64,000 nucleotides of DNA from Pomphorhynchus laevis (taxonomy: Eukaryota; Acanthocephala; Palaeacanthocephala; Echinorhynchida; Pomphorhynchidae): positions 1-64,000 of the forward strand of contig WNNJ02000185.1 in assembly GCA_012934845.2 (NCBI GenBank), written 5' to 3'. The notes under the pieces are model-generated. The model was not told the origin of the DNA, searched no databases, and was given only the letters and a program-made list of their open reading frames with translations. A program made the position numbers and the translations under genes. Below, piece by piece: positions 10,800 to 21,153 of this stretch (position 1 is the first letter of the stretch; each line of letters opens with the position of its first letter).

Positions 10800-11070
10800 G
10801 ACAACACTCGCTTTACCTTTTTATCACTGCGTTCTCGTATTTCTCTCTTACTCCACGTTCCCAATTACTCTAACTACTACAGTATCCGATCCTTTCGCCG
10901 CCGCCCCACTTGCCTGTAATCAGCTCCCTAACGACTTACTCCGCGCTCCATCCTATATTACATTCAAATACCACCTCCGTACCCACCTTCTCGACACATG
11001 ATTTATATAATTTTTTAATTTTTTTTTCGTGGTAAACGTGTGCCGGCACGCATTTGCCACGTAAAAATAA
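10800..11070 (+). mobile_element. Diverged LINE subfamily 3' end
   Basis: The + strand shows a relative of the main LINE RT C-terminus (ISLLLHVPNYSNYYS, LRTHLLDT then stop). It keeps the same terminal design, GTAAACGTG-TGCCGG-CACG then CATTTGCCAC. The coding part is very different from the main family, yet the terminal 30 bases are kept. Confidence 0.8.
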
Positions 11071-11081
11071 ATCTTTTTTAT

Positions 11082-11330
11082 ATATGACAATCTTCCGTCC
11101 TATTTAACAGAAGTAATCATCAAAATACTTTGGTCTTCATCGCGTACTTCGTCCGGGAACTGAAAGGCTACTGCCGTTTGATGTCTTTAGCTCCTTATGT
11201 GACTCTGTTACATCTGTGGATTCGTCTAGCCTTTCGCTTGATAGTATTTCCGTATCATAATAACCTGTGCGTTGCCTCGCTTGAATTATCTCTTCAGTTT
11301 GACCGACAATGTTTGATGTCTTCATTCCTT
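11082..11330 (-). mobile_element. gypsy polyprotein C-terminal remnant (family 3)
   Basis: The minus strand encodes a tail reading [20 protein letters not shown] and nearby residues. It aligns with the minus-strand segment at 25925-26172, where it follows an integrase C-terminal motif. Both are therefore fossils of the same gypsy lineage, distinct from the elements at 3223 and 12472. Broken, tail only. Confidence 0.7.
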
Positions 11331-11454
11331 GTTATTTGCTAAAATTGTAATCTCTTTCAGTTCCGTTTGTCAATGTAATAAAGCGATCGTTATTATTAAG
11401 GTTATTATCCTTATTAGTGTCATCGTTAGACATAGTTTTATATCATCACTGACA

Positions 11455-11765
11455 ATAGTTTTAGTATTTCTGACATAGATTATATTACTAGGAAAACAAA
11501 GTCCACTTGTCAATAATAACTTGTCAGTAGAACAAATCAGATAACTGAGTCTACTATTTAATCTATATATAAATAAAAAATAAAGAAATAATTATAAATA
11601 ATAAATAAGTATAATATTTTATACCATTAATATTTATATAACGATAAAATTTTCAATTAAAATTATTTAAAATATTTTGATAATATTTTGTTGATTTATA
11701 CTTCATTTACAATAAATAGAAAATCCATTAAACTTGCTAGAAAATTAGCAGAAAAATAATGTCGT
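11455..11765. repeat. Dispersed AT-rich repeat R1
   Basis: Member of a repeat family seen at least four times here (also 20273-20790, 33175-33420, 48770-48960). Two anchors are diagnostic: TAGTATTTCTGACA with CAAAGTCCAC, and TCCATTAAACTTGC with AAAATTAGCAGAAAAATA. No coding capacity, so probably a non-autonomous element or an untranslated part of one. Confidence 0.8.
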
Positions 11766-11899
11766 ATCGACAATATTATTATTGTTGCAACAGCCCAGGA
11801 GCATAAGCTCAAATTAGCTTGACCACATAGCTCAAAACATAAAAAACAGAAAAGAAAGAAAAAAGGTAAAACTGTCATTGTCGTGATTTAATAATTGCT

Positions 11900-12471
11900 G
11901 TGAACTTCTAGACGGAACCGTTGTCGATTGTTGATGCATAAAGATTGTTCCACAGGTCAGCAATGCGATCTATTATTGTAACACAATTTGTTCTGGGCGG
12001 AGCCTGCGCTTTATCATAAGTTTGTAGCCTCGTAGTCGACCCGGTGGACGAATTGTAAACAGAAACTTCGAAACATGTCCAGGTATAGACAGTGACCGCC
12101 ATACATACACTAGGTCGGCGTCAGACAGCGAACGTTCAACAGTGTAGACATTTAACAATGCCAGTCTCTGGGTATAGTTGACACCACGCACTGAAGCCAC
12201 AAGATGGGTTGTTTGTTTAATATCCGTTCATATATTTCCAATTCGCCACGAGCTATGGTGTATTGCAGGGGACGCGTATAACATATGCGATTTTATAAGG
12301 GCCGAGTAGGCAATGCGATAACTAACTAGATCGAGTTGGCGAAACGAGCGTCTTAACATGCCTGCATGCGTCGACATTTGGATGCGTCATATTGGACGTG
12401 GATTCGTGTCTTCATATCTTCACTTGCTATCACGCCCAAATCACTGAAACATGAAACCTTTTCGATGTTAC
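11900..12471 (-). mobile_element. CR1-like LINE, C-terminal piece of a split copy
   Basis: The minus strand reads FSDLGVIASEDMKT, then YTQRLALLNVYTVERSLSDA, GRLRGYKLMIKRR and a W-N-x-L-like end, the usual order of the CR1 RT thumb and tail, in broken frames. The upstream RT palm of the same element lies at 19345-20230, on the other side of the gypsy element that inserted between them. Confidence 0.78.
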
Positions 12472-12569
12472 TGTTATGATATGAAATGATAAGATTGTAC
12501 CTTTTGTATAACTTTATTTATTTATAGATATTATTGAATAAAGCCGTTCTAACGTTGCTTATTTGTTAC
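12472..12569 (+). repeat. Left LTR of gypsy family 2
   Basis: It begins TGTTATGATATGAAATGA and carries AATAAAGC near its end, the same layout and length as the LTR at 3223. The first 43 bases recur at 19214-19256 as a partial right LTR. Confidence 0.75.
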
Positions 12570-13717
12570 GGTTTATTTAATAATATTGGTTCATCGAGAT
12601 GGAGAAACTATTGATGCCTTCAGTATTTAATATAACTATCGGTAGTCCTAATTCTCAAGAAGAGTGGATACACTGGAAGCGACGACTTGACAGTTTTATT
12701 GCTCTACAAGCAAGACTCAATGACGAATCTAAGCTACCATTAATTGTCAATATCATCTCGACGAAATTATTCTGATTAATCAAAGCGTGTACTTCATATA
12801 TTAAATATATATATATATATTCAATTCGCACGTTACCAACTTTATGCTTGTCGACAATAACCAGCAATGACTTTAGATCAGTATCTCCGAATGCTTGACG
12901 ATTTCGATAATCTATGTGATTTTCAGCCTGTGGATGCTTCTTCAAATCGTAAAGCACATTACAGATTATTTTTTTCAAGGACTTCACAATAGTTACATTA
13001 GACAACGTCTCCTTGAATCTCGAGTAACTGATCTTGACGAACTAGTGACGATTGCCAAATCACTCGAAGCAGCTCAACAACATGCCGCGATAATATCATC
13101 CGCAGAAACATCAAGTCTCGCATTTACTCAGGTCAGTCTGGTTGAAAAATAATGTGAAGATAATAAACAATTTGATACTCTCGCTGCAATAAAAACAAAT
13201 AAACTAACACGTTTCTCTCAAAGTCAAAAACGTTGTATATTTTGTGGTGGATCGTACCATCTTCGATTAAATTGCCCAGCTCGGAATTCAACTTGCCATT
13301 CATGTGGTAAAAGCTGTCATTTTGCAAACGTTTGTCGCTCTTGTTTTCAAAAGAATACTCCGTCAACATACGCTGCTCTATATTGCGCATATCTATTTAA
13401 CCAAAGTCAGACGTACCAGAAAGTTTTGATAGCTAACAAATCGCTTCAACCACTTATAGATACGGGGAGTTCAAACAATTTTATTGATGATGCGGTGGTA
13501 TCTGACCTTTAAATAAAAACTTACCTGTGTAAACGTCAAGTTTACACATGTAAGTTAATAAAATGGCTACTTGATTTTGCTCCTTATTAATACGAAATTC
13601 AGTATCGTATGGGAAGTAAAAATAAGGGAGCCGACGCTATGTCAAGAGTTACGCACATGTGTGCCCATACTGAATCATTGAACCAATTAGAGCACATTCA
13701 CAATACTCTTTGTCATC

Positions 13718-13724
13718 ATGGCAA
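13718..13724 (+). repeat. Target-site duplicate ATGGCAA of the LINE
   Basis: ATGGCAA sits at 13718-13724 and again at 18170-18176. The second copy continues directly into the rest of the interrupted integrase sequence, which supports it as the true insertion boundary. Confidence 0.8.
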
Positions 13725-13761
13725 AGAGTATAAAAAAGTATTGATTATTAAAGTTCTTACA

Positions 13762-13860
13762 ATTATTCCTGTCAGTTCCAGATTATTCCTGTCAGTTCCA
13801 GATTATTCCTGTCAGTTCCAGATTATTCCTGTCAGTTCCAGATTATTCCTGTCAGTTCTA
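13762..13860 (+). promoter_or_regulatory. Five 20-bp tandem repeats in LINE 5' UTR
   Basis: The unit ATTATTCCTGTCAGTTCCAG occurs five times in direct tandem, the last slightly altered. It sits 38 bases upstream of ORF1. Tandem 5' UTR monomers act as internal promoters in several LINE families, so a promoter role is plausible but inferred. Confidence 0.7.
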
Positions 13861-13897
13861 CGCTCGCGGATTGAGCTCAATCTATCGATAAAAGGTC

Positions 13898-15221
13898 ATG
13901 CCTAAAAAAGCGCGATCTCAGATCCCTGTTCCTGATCAACCATCTTCCACATCTAAATGTAATGATGGTTATACCAGCTTTGAAGTTGGATGCGATTCCA
14001 AAGATTGCGATGTATGGACACTTGTTCGTGTTAAAATATCCGATCACTCAGTGTATAAACTTAAACATTTCACTTGCGGTTTTTGTACATCAGTACGACT
14101 ACTACAGTTATCCTGCTCATCTACTCCTGTATCACACACTACCACTCAGACCAATGCTGTTTTAGATGTTTCCCTCGCATCAACACCTAACTTCGCATCA
14201 TATAATCCCATTATTGAACCTACTCTCTCACACACTCCTCGTTCAACTACGTACCAAACTTCCATTAATCTTTCTCATTCTAACAATGCTAACGGCAAAG
14301 CTTTTCATCTCGTACCTCCTCTTTCCTATTCCTCCCCCAATCTAAATAAATCTCAAACTTCTTTATTCTCCTCACGAACTCCTTACTCGACCCCCTGTAT
14401 CACCTCTCAATAATTTACACCCTTCCATCAAAATCATTTCCAGTAACATTTCCGATCAACTAATTCAACACTCCATTCCTGTCACTCATGCCCCAACCTA
14501 TTTTAATTCTCCTTACTCTACCTCCCACGTAACACTTCCCAATAAGTTACATCCTTCATTTAAAATCATATCCAGTCACATCTCTGATCAACCGATTCAA
14601 CACCCCGCTCCTGTCACACTTGCTCCAACCAATATTAATTCTTTATCAAGCACCCCTGTCATTTCCACTTCTATCTGCTCATCTACCTCGACTCCAACCA
14701 GCTCTGTCCGTCCACCACTTCCACGAAATCGTTTTCCTTCGCGCGATCGCTGTATAATCATATCAAACTTAAAGCTTTCCGAATCTGCTTCTCCACAATC
14801 TCGCCTCGATGATGATGTATCTGCTTTCAGGTCTATCCTAGCAACCATTCTTCCTGATGATAACCCATCACTCTTCAATAATATCGCTCCTGTATCCTTT
14901 ATTCGTTTAAACAAATCCACTAAATCAAATCATCTCAGTCCTCCACTCTTAAAAATCGTTTTCCGACATAGTTCACATGCCTCTTCGGTACTCTCCCAAC
15001 GTTTTAAACTTCTTACCACTTCATCTACTTGCCGTATCTTTCCTGACCGCTCCCCTTCTGATATTGCCCAGCTCAATTTAGCTCGCATTGAAAAACATCG
15101 ACGTGAAACAAACGGCGAGTCATCCTTATCTATACGTAAAATCAACGGAAATTTTCACGTTCTTCACACAAGGCCAAAAATTCGATGGCGTCCCATCTCT
15201 CCCCCTTGTCTTCTTCGCTAG
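13898..15221 (+). pseudogene. LINE ORF1 (PHD-like finger plus RNA-binding region), one frameshift
   Basis: ORF1 of CR1-like LINEs encodes a nucleic-acid-binding chaperone. The first frame starts at ATG 13898 and carries a PHD-like cysteine cluster (CDSKDC about 35 residues in, then H..F.CGFC), followed by a Ser/Thr/Pro-rich low-complexity stretch with an internal repeat. It stops at 14413. The coding sense continues in another frame to 15221 with an RRM-like block (RDRCIIISNLKLSES) and a basic C-terminus. One extra C in the CCCCC run at 14391-14395 explains the frame change. The end overlaps ORF2 by 37 bases. Confidence 0.85.
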
Positions 15222-18087
15222 TCGATCTCGCTCCTAAGCATACTTTTCGTCTTAGTCTATTCAATACTCGCTCCATTCTTCATAAAGCTGATATGCTTCT
15301 CGATATCTTCGATCAATTATCTATCGATATTCTCTGCATTACCGAATCCTGGCACTCTGACTCCAACGATCTTGCTATTCGTCGTCTATGTCGCTCTGGT
15401 TGTTCTCTAGTTGAATCAGCTCGTCAAATTACATCTCATACATCTACTGCGTCTAACCATGGCGGTATTGTTGCCATTGCTCGTCACCCAATGTCTTTAC
15501 GTAAAATCAACGTTAACATCCGTTACACCTCGTTCGAATTACTCATATGCAGATTATCAACGCCTTTCCCTCTGGAACTTGTGATTGTATACCGTCCAGG
15601 TTCAGTTGCCCCATCACGTATCTTCTTTAACGACCTTGCAGATCTAATGTCTCACTGTTCATTGTCTTATACTCCTTCTTTTGTTCTCGGTGACTTTAAC
15701 ATTCGTCTTGATCGCCCGTCTGACTCTGACTCTATCACTTTAACTAATCTTTTTTCTGATTTTAACTATAAATTACTTTCAACAAGCCCAACTCATATTC
15801 TCGGCGGTGCTCTCGACATCATTGCTGTTCCTAACTGCTTCAATGACTATACCTCTTTGTCAATTACTGATCCTGGTTTGTCCGATCATTTCCTTGTCAC
15901 TCTTACTCTTAATCATCCCCATCCTCCTCCGCCTTTACCTTTATCTACACCAAGTCATGGAAGCTTCTCGATATCCCTGATCTCTGCACAGCCTTACTCA
16001 ATTCTTCACTCTTTTCACTTCCTCTTCACTATCTCTCTCCCGATGATCTCTGCATTCTGTTTGATTCTGAACTTACGTCGATCCTCAATAACCTTCTACC
16101 TAGTCGACTTCGACGTTCCCAGCGCTTGCGCCATGCTCCCTGGTTCGATTCTGACTGTAGTCTTTCTAAGCGTCGCCTCCGTCACTCTTTTCGTATGTAT
16201 AAACGCTTTCTTAAACGTTCACCCAACTCACTCCCTCCAAATCTTCGTGATTCCTACTTTTCTCAACGCCGTTCACATCTCATTCTTATACGTACTAAAC
16301 GTACTCTCTTTTGGCGAAATCAACTCGAGTCATCTTCCAACTCGAAATCTCATTGGAAAATCTTAAACTCAATTCTTTCACGATCATCTACCCCTTGTAA
16401 TATAAATCCTGATGAATTTTCTTCTTATCTACAAACTAAGCTATCTAATTTACTTTCCCTACTACCCATAGCCCCCTTGTACCCACTCTTATCTTTAAAT
16501 ACTTCCCTCCCAGAACTATTCCACCTTCTTCCCGTTTCGTCTGATGAAGTTTCTTCGGTTCTGCTGTCATTACCTAATAAAACCTCTCCTTCTGACCCAA
16601 TTCCCACTCACTTACTTAAAAATATCTGCACTTTTATCTTACCCTTCCTAACCACATTGTTCAACTCGTCCATCCGTAGCTGTACATTTCCTTCCATCTG
16701 GAAATGCGCCACTGTTCGTCCTATCATCAAAAAGCAATCTCTCGACTCTTCACTACCATCTTCGTACCGTCCAATCTCACTTCTCCCAACCCTCTCTAAA
16801 CTCCTTGAGCGTCTCGTTCTTAAGCAAGTTAATACATATCTCTATTCCTCTAACTTATTTCCTCCCTTCCAAGCCGCTTTTCGCTCTAATTACTCTACCG
16901 AAATTGCATGTCTTAAAGTTTATAACGACTTACTCATATCGCGCGATCATAAATTATGTAGTGTCATAGTTTCTCTTGATCTATCGTCTGCTTTTGACAT
17001 CGTCGATCACTCGATTCTTCTCCATCGCCTTCGTCATGATTATGGCTTCTCTTTACCCACTGTGTCATGGTTTTCTTCATATCTATCAAACCGTACATTT
17101 CGCGTATATTCTAACTCTTCTCTCTCCCATCCTTCGTCCATTCCGTCCGGTGTTCCGCAAGGCTCCGTATTAGGCCCTATACTTTTCTCTCTTCTTCTTG
17201 GTGATTTGTCTTCGATTTCTCATAAATTTAACTTCCATGTTATGCAATATGCTGATGACATTCTCATCTATGCTCATGCACCTGTTTATCGTATTCGCGA
17301 TCTTAGTGTTTCTGCTTCCGACTGTCTTGTCTCAATTTCCAATCATCTTTCTTCCCTTCGCCTTTCTCTGAATCCTGATAAATCCAAAATTATGTGGATC
17401 CTACCTCGACGCCTCGGCTTCGAACCTCCCTCCGTATCATTAAATTCTACAATTCTTCCTATCGTTGATAATCTCGTTTTCCTAGGCTTCCATTTTGACA
17501 ACCGACTTTCACTTAAACCTTTCGTTAGAGATAAAGTACGCTCATCTACCTTGATACTCCGCAACCTCCGTCAAGTTCGTAGATTGATCGATTTCCCTTC
17601 TTGTATGACTCTCATATCATCTCTCCTTTTTTCTAGACTCGATTATTGTCTTAGTCTATTTTCCAACTCACCTAAATCCACTCTTCTTCCCCTACAACGC
17701 ATCGTCAACGTAGCTGTCCGAATTCTCCTCCGTCTTCGTCGTTTTGATCACACATCCTACCATCTTGCTTCTCTCGATTTGCCTACAATTTATTGTCGTG
17801 TTCAAATTCGTCTTCTTATCGTTGCTTTCCGCCTTGTAACTTTTCATACCCCTTCATTTCTCAACCTTCCTTTTCTTGATAATTCCCGTCCTGTTTACTG
17901 TTCCTTGCGTTCCTGTAATTCCCTTCTTTTACATGTCCCAAACTACTCTACCTCCTTTGGACTCCGCTCCTTCCTGGTGGCTGCTTCTCTATCGTGGAAT
18001 CATCTGCCCATTCATATACGCCAATCAACTTCCCTGCAGTGCTTCAAACGACAAATCCGATCCCATCTGAACAATTTAACTGCTTGA
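15185..18087 (+). pseudogene. LINE ORF2 (APE endonuclease and reverse transcriptase), one frameshift
   Basis: ORF2 nicks target DNA and copies the LINE RNA there. From ATG 15185 the endonuclease motifs are Asn27 (LFNTRS), Glu54 (ITESW), YRPGS, Asp170/Asn172 (LGDFNIRL) and Asp234-His235 (SDHFLV), all expected catalytic residues. Loss of one base near 15950-15956 moves the sense into a second frame that runs to 18087. That frame holds [44 protein letters not shown] and YADD (about 17248-17259). No RNase H domain is present, as in CR1/L2 elements. Confidence 0.92.
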
Positions 18088-18116
18088 CTTTCTCATTTTT
18101 GTTTGTGGACTTGTAA

Positions 18117-18133
18117 GCGTACAGCTTGTACGC
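18117..18133 (+). promoter_or_regulatory. Conserved LINE 3' hairpin
   Basis: GCGTAC-AGCTT-GTACGC forms a six-pair stem just before CATTTGCCAC and the tail. The same hairpin with compensating base changes occurs in other copies (8625-8641, 10289-10305). It is probably the 3' recognition signal for the element's RT, by analogy with other LINE 3' structures. Confidence 0.75.
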
Positions 18134-19344
18134 ATTTGCCACATTAAATAAATTTGTATTATTATTATTATGGCAATACTAGAATGTTGCGTTTCGTTAC
18201 ATAGCATCGCTTGCCATATGATAAATCAGACTTTACGAAAGTTATCAATAGTTGCCATATCTCTGCCGAACTGAAACCTCGCTTTTGTAAACCTAACATT
18301 AGCCACGTTACAAACGCCACTCAGACATTCGAGAGATTATGTGTAGATTTCAAAGTCCGCTTTAATCTGTTACTCGAAACCGTTATCTACTTTCCGTTGT
18401 CTATGAATTCTCCCGTTTCCCGTTTGCGATTCCCTGTAAAGACTGTTCATCCTTGTCAGTAATTACTGCACTACGACAAATCATAAGTATTTTTGGTAGT
18501 CCTGGTAGAATACATACGGATCAATGATCATGTTTTCAATCTCGTGTGTTCCGTGATTTTCTATAATCTCAGGGCATAGCCTTTAGTAGAAGTACACCTA
18601 ACAACCCGCGCGGTAACAGTCAAGCCGAAAGATATGTCGGATTAATTTGGAAGACGATACAGTTAGAAACTAAATCAAGAAATCTGTTTTTCAAAAATTG
18701 GGAAACAGTTATACCTAAAGTATTATCATCTCTTCGATCTTCGCTATGTACTAGCACTGGGGAAACGCCACACGAACGTATGTTAAATTATCCGCAAAAC
18801 TCAAGGAACTCGTTTGTTTTATCGCCGTGGCTTCATAACGATTAAGTGTATTTACTGAAAGACGATAGGGTATTTAAAACTGATTATACTTTCAGACCTG
18901 TTGGAGTACTACTATCAAATGGTAATCACGCTACCGTGCGAAATATACCTCAAGGTAATGAGCATGACGTGTCTGTTAGAAAATTGGCTAAATACCCGTC
19001 TATGAAATCACCAACTTTTCGCCAATACGTTATAACGATTCATTATTAAAACAGAAATATGAATTTTCCCAAGAATCAAAAGATAATAGTCATACTATGA
19101 CAAAAGAAGACGACAACGAAAACTTCGTGGAGTCTGCCACAATTCCAAAACAAGAATGGAGGACCAGAAGAAGACCAGCCTATCTTAATGATTACTTTTG
19201 CTGCCGGGGCGAATGTTATGATATGAAATGATCAGATTGTACCTTTTGTATAACTTGATTTTCTATCATCTCAGGGCATAGCCTTTAGTAGGAGTACACC
19301 TTACAACCGCGCGGTCACGGTCAAGCTGGAAGATATGCGATCTT

Positions 19345-20230
19345 TTATCGCATATGTCCCTACGATTTTTATAGGACCCATGTGCATATGTCTACACTTA
19401 TTAGGATTCAAAACCTATCCCTTTGCACGATACCGTTTAGTGATTGAGTCTACGTCGCGTTGCAACTCAATTACATCGTACATGCTTTGTATTAGACGCC
19501 AAATCTTTAAATCATCGGAATATATAACGCGCTTCATCAATCATATCATATATATGAAATGATATATGTATGTATATTTGAACATTTAAGAAATATATAT
19601 ACAATATATTTATATATATTGAAAACATTGGACTCAGGACGCAGCCTTGTGGTACACCACATGTGATTGCTGACCACTTAGATATACAACCTTTGATGCG
19701 CACGGCAAAGTAACGATCAGTTAAGAATGACTGAATCCAAGTTTTAACGCGACCACCAATCACACATAGCGATAGTTGATTGATAAGAATACGGTGTACG
19801 ACCCTATCAAAAGTCTTTGATAAATCGAAGAAGAGCGTGTCCACTTCCGTTCCTGCTTGCACCGCATTCGACCAACTATTCCGGGAAAATATAAGATTAG
19901 TTACCGTTGAACGGTGATTTCTAAAACCGCATCGTTGAAGATGTTATTGTCTTCTAGATGTGACTTACTATACGAAGCAGAATCCTCTCAATTACTTTCC
20001 ACGCAATAGAAGTTAGACTTATGGGACGATAATTGCTAGTCTGACTGCGATCACCCTTTTTGAACACTGAGCAGATTATAGACCTTTTCCAGTCATCCGG
20101 TAATCTTCCAGAGTATAGATAACTCTGGAATTTAGCACATAGCAGACTTGTCAACACTATAGCCAGCTCGCGGAAAAGTATAGATGGAAGGTCACCCTGT
20201 CTGGAACGAGAGTACGTGGAAGCTTGAGTA
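19345..20230 (-). mobile_element. CR1-like LINE RT piece of a split copy
   Basis: On the minus strand, from about 20230 downwards: a VPDRVTF pre-RT segment, SGRLPDDWKRSIICSVFKKG then DRSQTSNYRPISLTSIAWKV, FDLSKTFDRVVH (motif A), ITCGVPQGCVLSP (motif B) and YSDDLKIWR (motif C). The frame changes several times. Its C-terminal continuation is at 11900-12471. The insertion of an AT repeat (20255 onwards) marks its upstream end. Confidence 0.88.
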
Positions 20231-20254
20231 GATCTGTACTGACGTCCTCGTAGC

Positions 20255-20790
20255 TAATAAATAGTATCTTTTTAGTATTTCTGACATAGATTATATTACT
20301 AGGAAAACAGAGTTCACTGGTCAATAATAACTTGTCAGTAGAACAAATCAGATAACTGATAAATAACAAATAAATAAATAATTATAAACAATAACAAGTA
20401 ATATTTATAATTAAAATTCACAATTAAAATTGTTTTGATAATGTTTTATTGATTTATACTTCATTTATACTAAATAGGAAATCCATTAAACTTGCTAGAA
20501 AATTAGCAGAAAAATAGCGTATCAAAAATACATAGTTTCAGTATTTCTGACTGAGGTTATATTACTAGGAAAACAAAGTCCACTAGTCAATAATAACTTG
20601 TCAGTAGAACAAATCAAATCAGATAACTGAACCTACGTATTTAATACGATATAAATAAAAATAACGTTTAATAATTGTAAATAATAAATAAATATAATAT
20701 TATAATATTATATAATATTATAATAATATTTTATACAATTAATGTGTATATACCGATAAAATTTATAATTCAAATTATTTTGTTGATTTA
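20255..20790. repeat. R1 AT-rich repeat, two tandem units of about 265 bp
   Basis: Unit one starts with TAGTATTTCTGACATAGA at about 20273 and ends with the TTAGCAGAAAAATA anchor near 20515. Unit two starts at about 20538 with CAGTATTTCTGACTGAGG. The direct tandem arrangement defines the unit length of this family. Confidence 0.82.
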
Positions 20791-20978
20791 TATATTTTAT
20801 GATGATTTTTTGATATTTATATTACCATAGTTTTAAGAATGTAGCAATTTCGTTCGTGTCGATTATACCTTTTAAATAATTTACGTTTCAACTACGGACT
20901 CACGATATATCAAAATTAGGAAGGTCCACAGATATGCGTATTGTTGAGTTTATAATCACCGTCTTGTTCTCTTTCTAG

Positions 20979-21011
20979 ATTAAACTTTGTACTGTTGTGA
21001 CTTGATAGAAT
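20979..21011 (+). promoter_or_regulatory. Splice acceptor and short leader before ash2 start codon
   Basis: A pyrimidine tract, CTTGTTCTCTTTCTAG, ends in AG at 20977-20978. It is followed by a 33-base leader and the ATG at 21012. This is either a 5' UTR intron end or a spliced-leader trans-splicing acceptor. I cannot see a matching donor. Confidence 0.5.
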
Positions 21012-21153
21012 ATGGAAAATTTCAAACAGTTATTTACAGATTTTTCTTCGCATCCTGTCGATAGGAAAAAGGTTGACGACTTAAACGTTTCCCATTCTAT
21101 ATCTGAAGTAAATAAAAGTCCACGAAATTTAAAACCAACAGATACTGAACAAG
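21012..21153 (+). CDS. ash2: ash2 exon 1 (tentative)
   Basis: ATG 21012 opens 47 codons ([20 protein letters not shown] onwards), polar and without a domain, as expected for the variable ASH2 N-terminus. The donor CAAG|GTATTT ends it in phase 1, which matches the acceptor at 22003-22004. An alternative donor GAA|GTAAAT at about 21108 would need a different acceptor. Confidence 0.55.

Larger units (their letters stand above)
13725..18169 (+). mobile_element. Near-intact CR1/L2-like LINE (4.45 kb)
   Basis: A near full-length non-LTR retrotransposon. Its ends are fixed by the reading frame of the host gypsy integrase, which resumes exactly after it, and by a 7-bp target duplication ATGGCAA (13718-13724 and 18170-18176). 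In order: 5' UTR with a 20-bp tandem repeat, ORF1, ORF2 (APE endonuclease plus RT), and a short 3' UTR with the conserved hairpin and a (TTA)n tail. Each ORF carries one single-base frame error, so this copy is probably inactive but very recent. Confidence 0.93.
12472..19344 (+). mobile_element. Decayed Ty3/gypsy element (family 2), itself interrupted by a LINE
   Basis: A gypsy fossil with a 98-bp left LTR (12472-12569), Gag N-terminus and zinc knuckles (about 12600-13380), a protease scrap, and integrase pieces before (13610-13724) and after (18177-19050) the LINE at 13725-18169. A partial right LTR (19214-19256) is followed by a repeated integrase scrap up to about 19344. Broken, with many breaks and internal loss; clearly older than the element at 3223-7163. 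It lies inside the minus-strand LINE at 11900-20230. Confidence 0.85.

Noticed and set aside
13741-13905. Tandem repeat at 13762-13860 considered as a CRISPR array
   Set aside because: The units are contiguous 20-bp monomers without spacers, inside a eukaryotic LINE 5' UTR.
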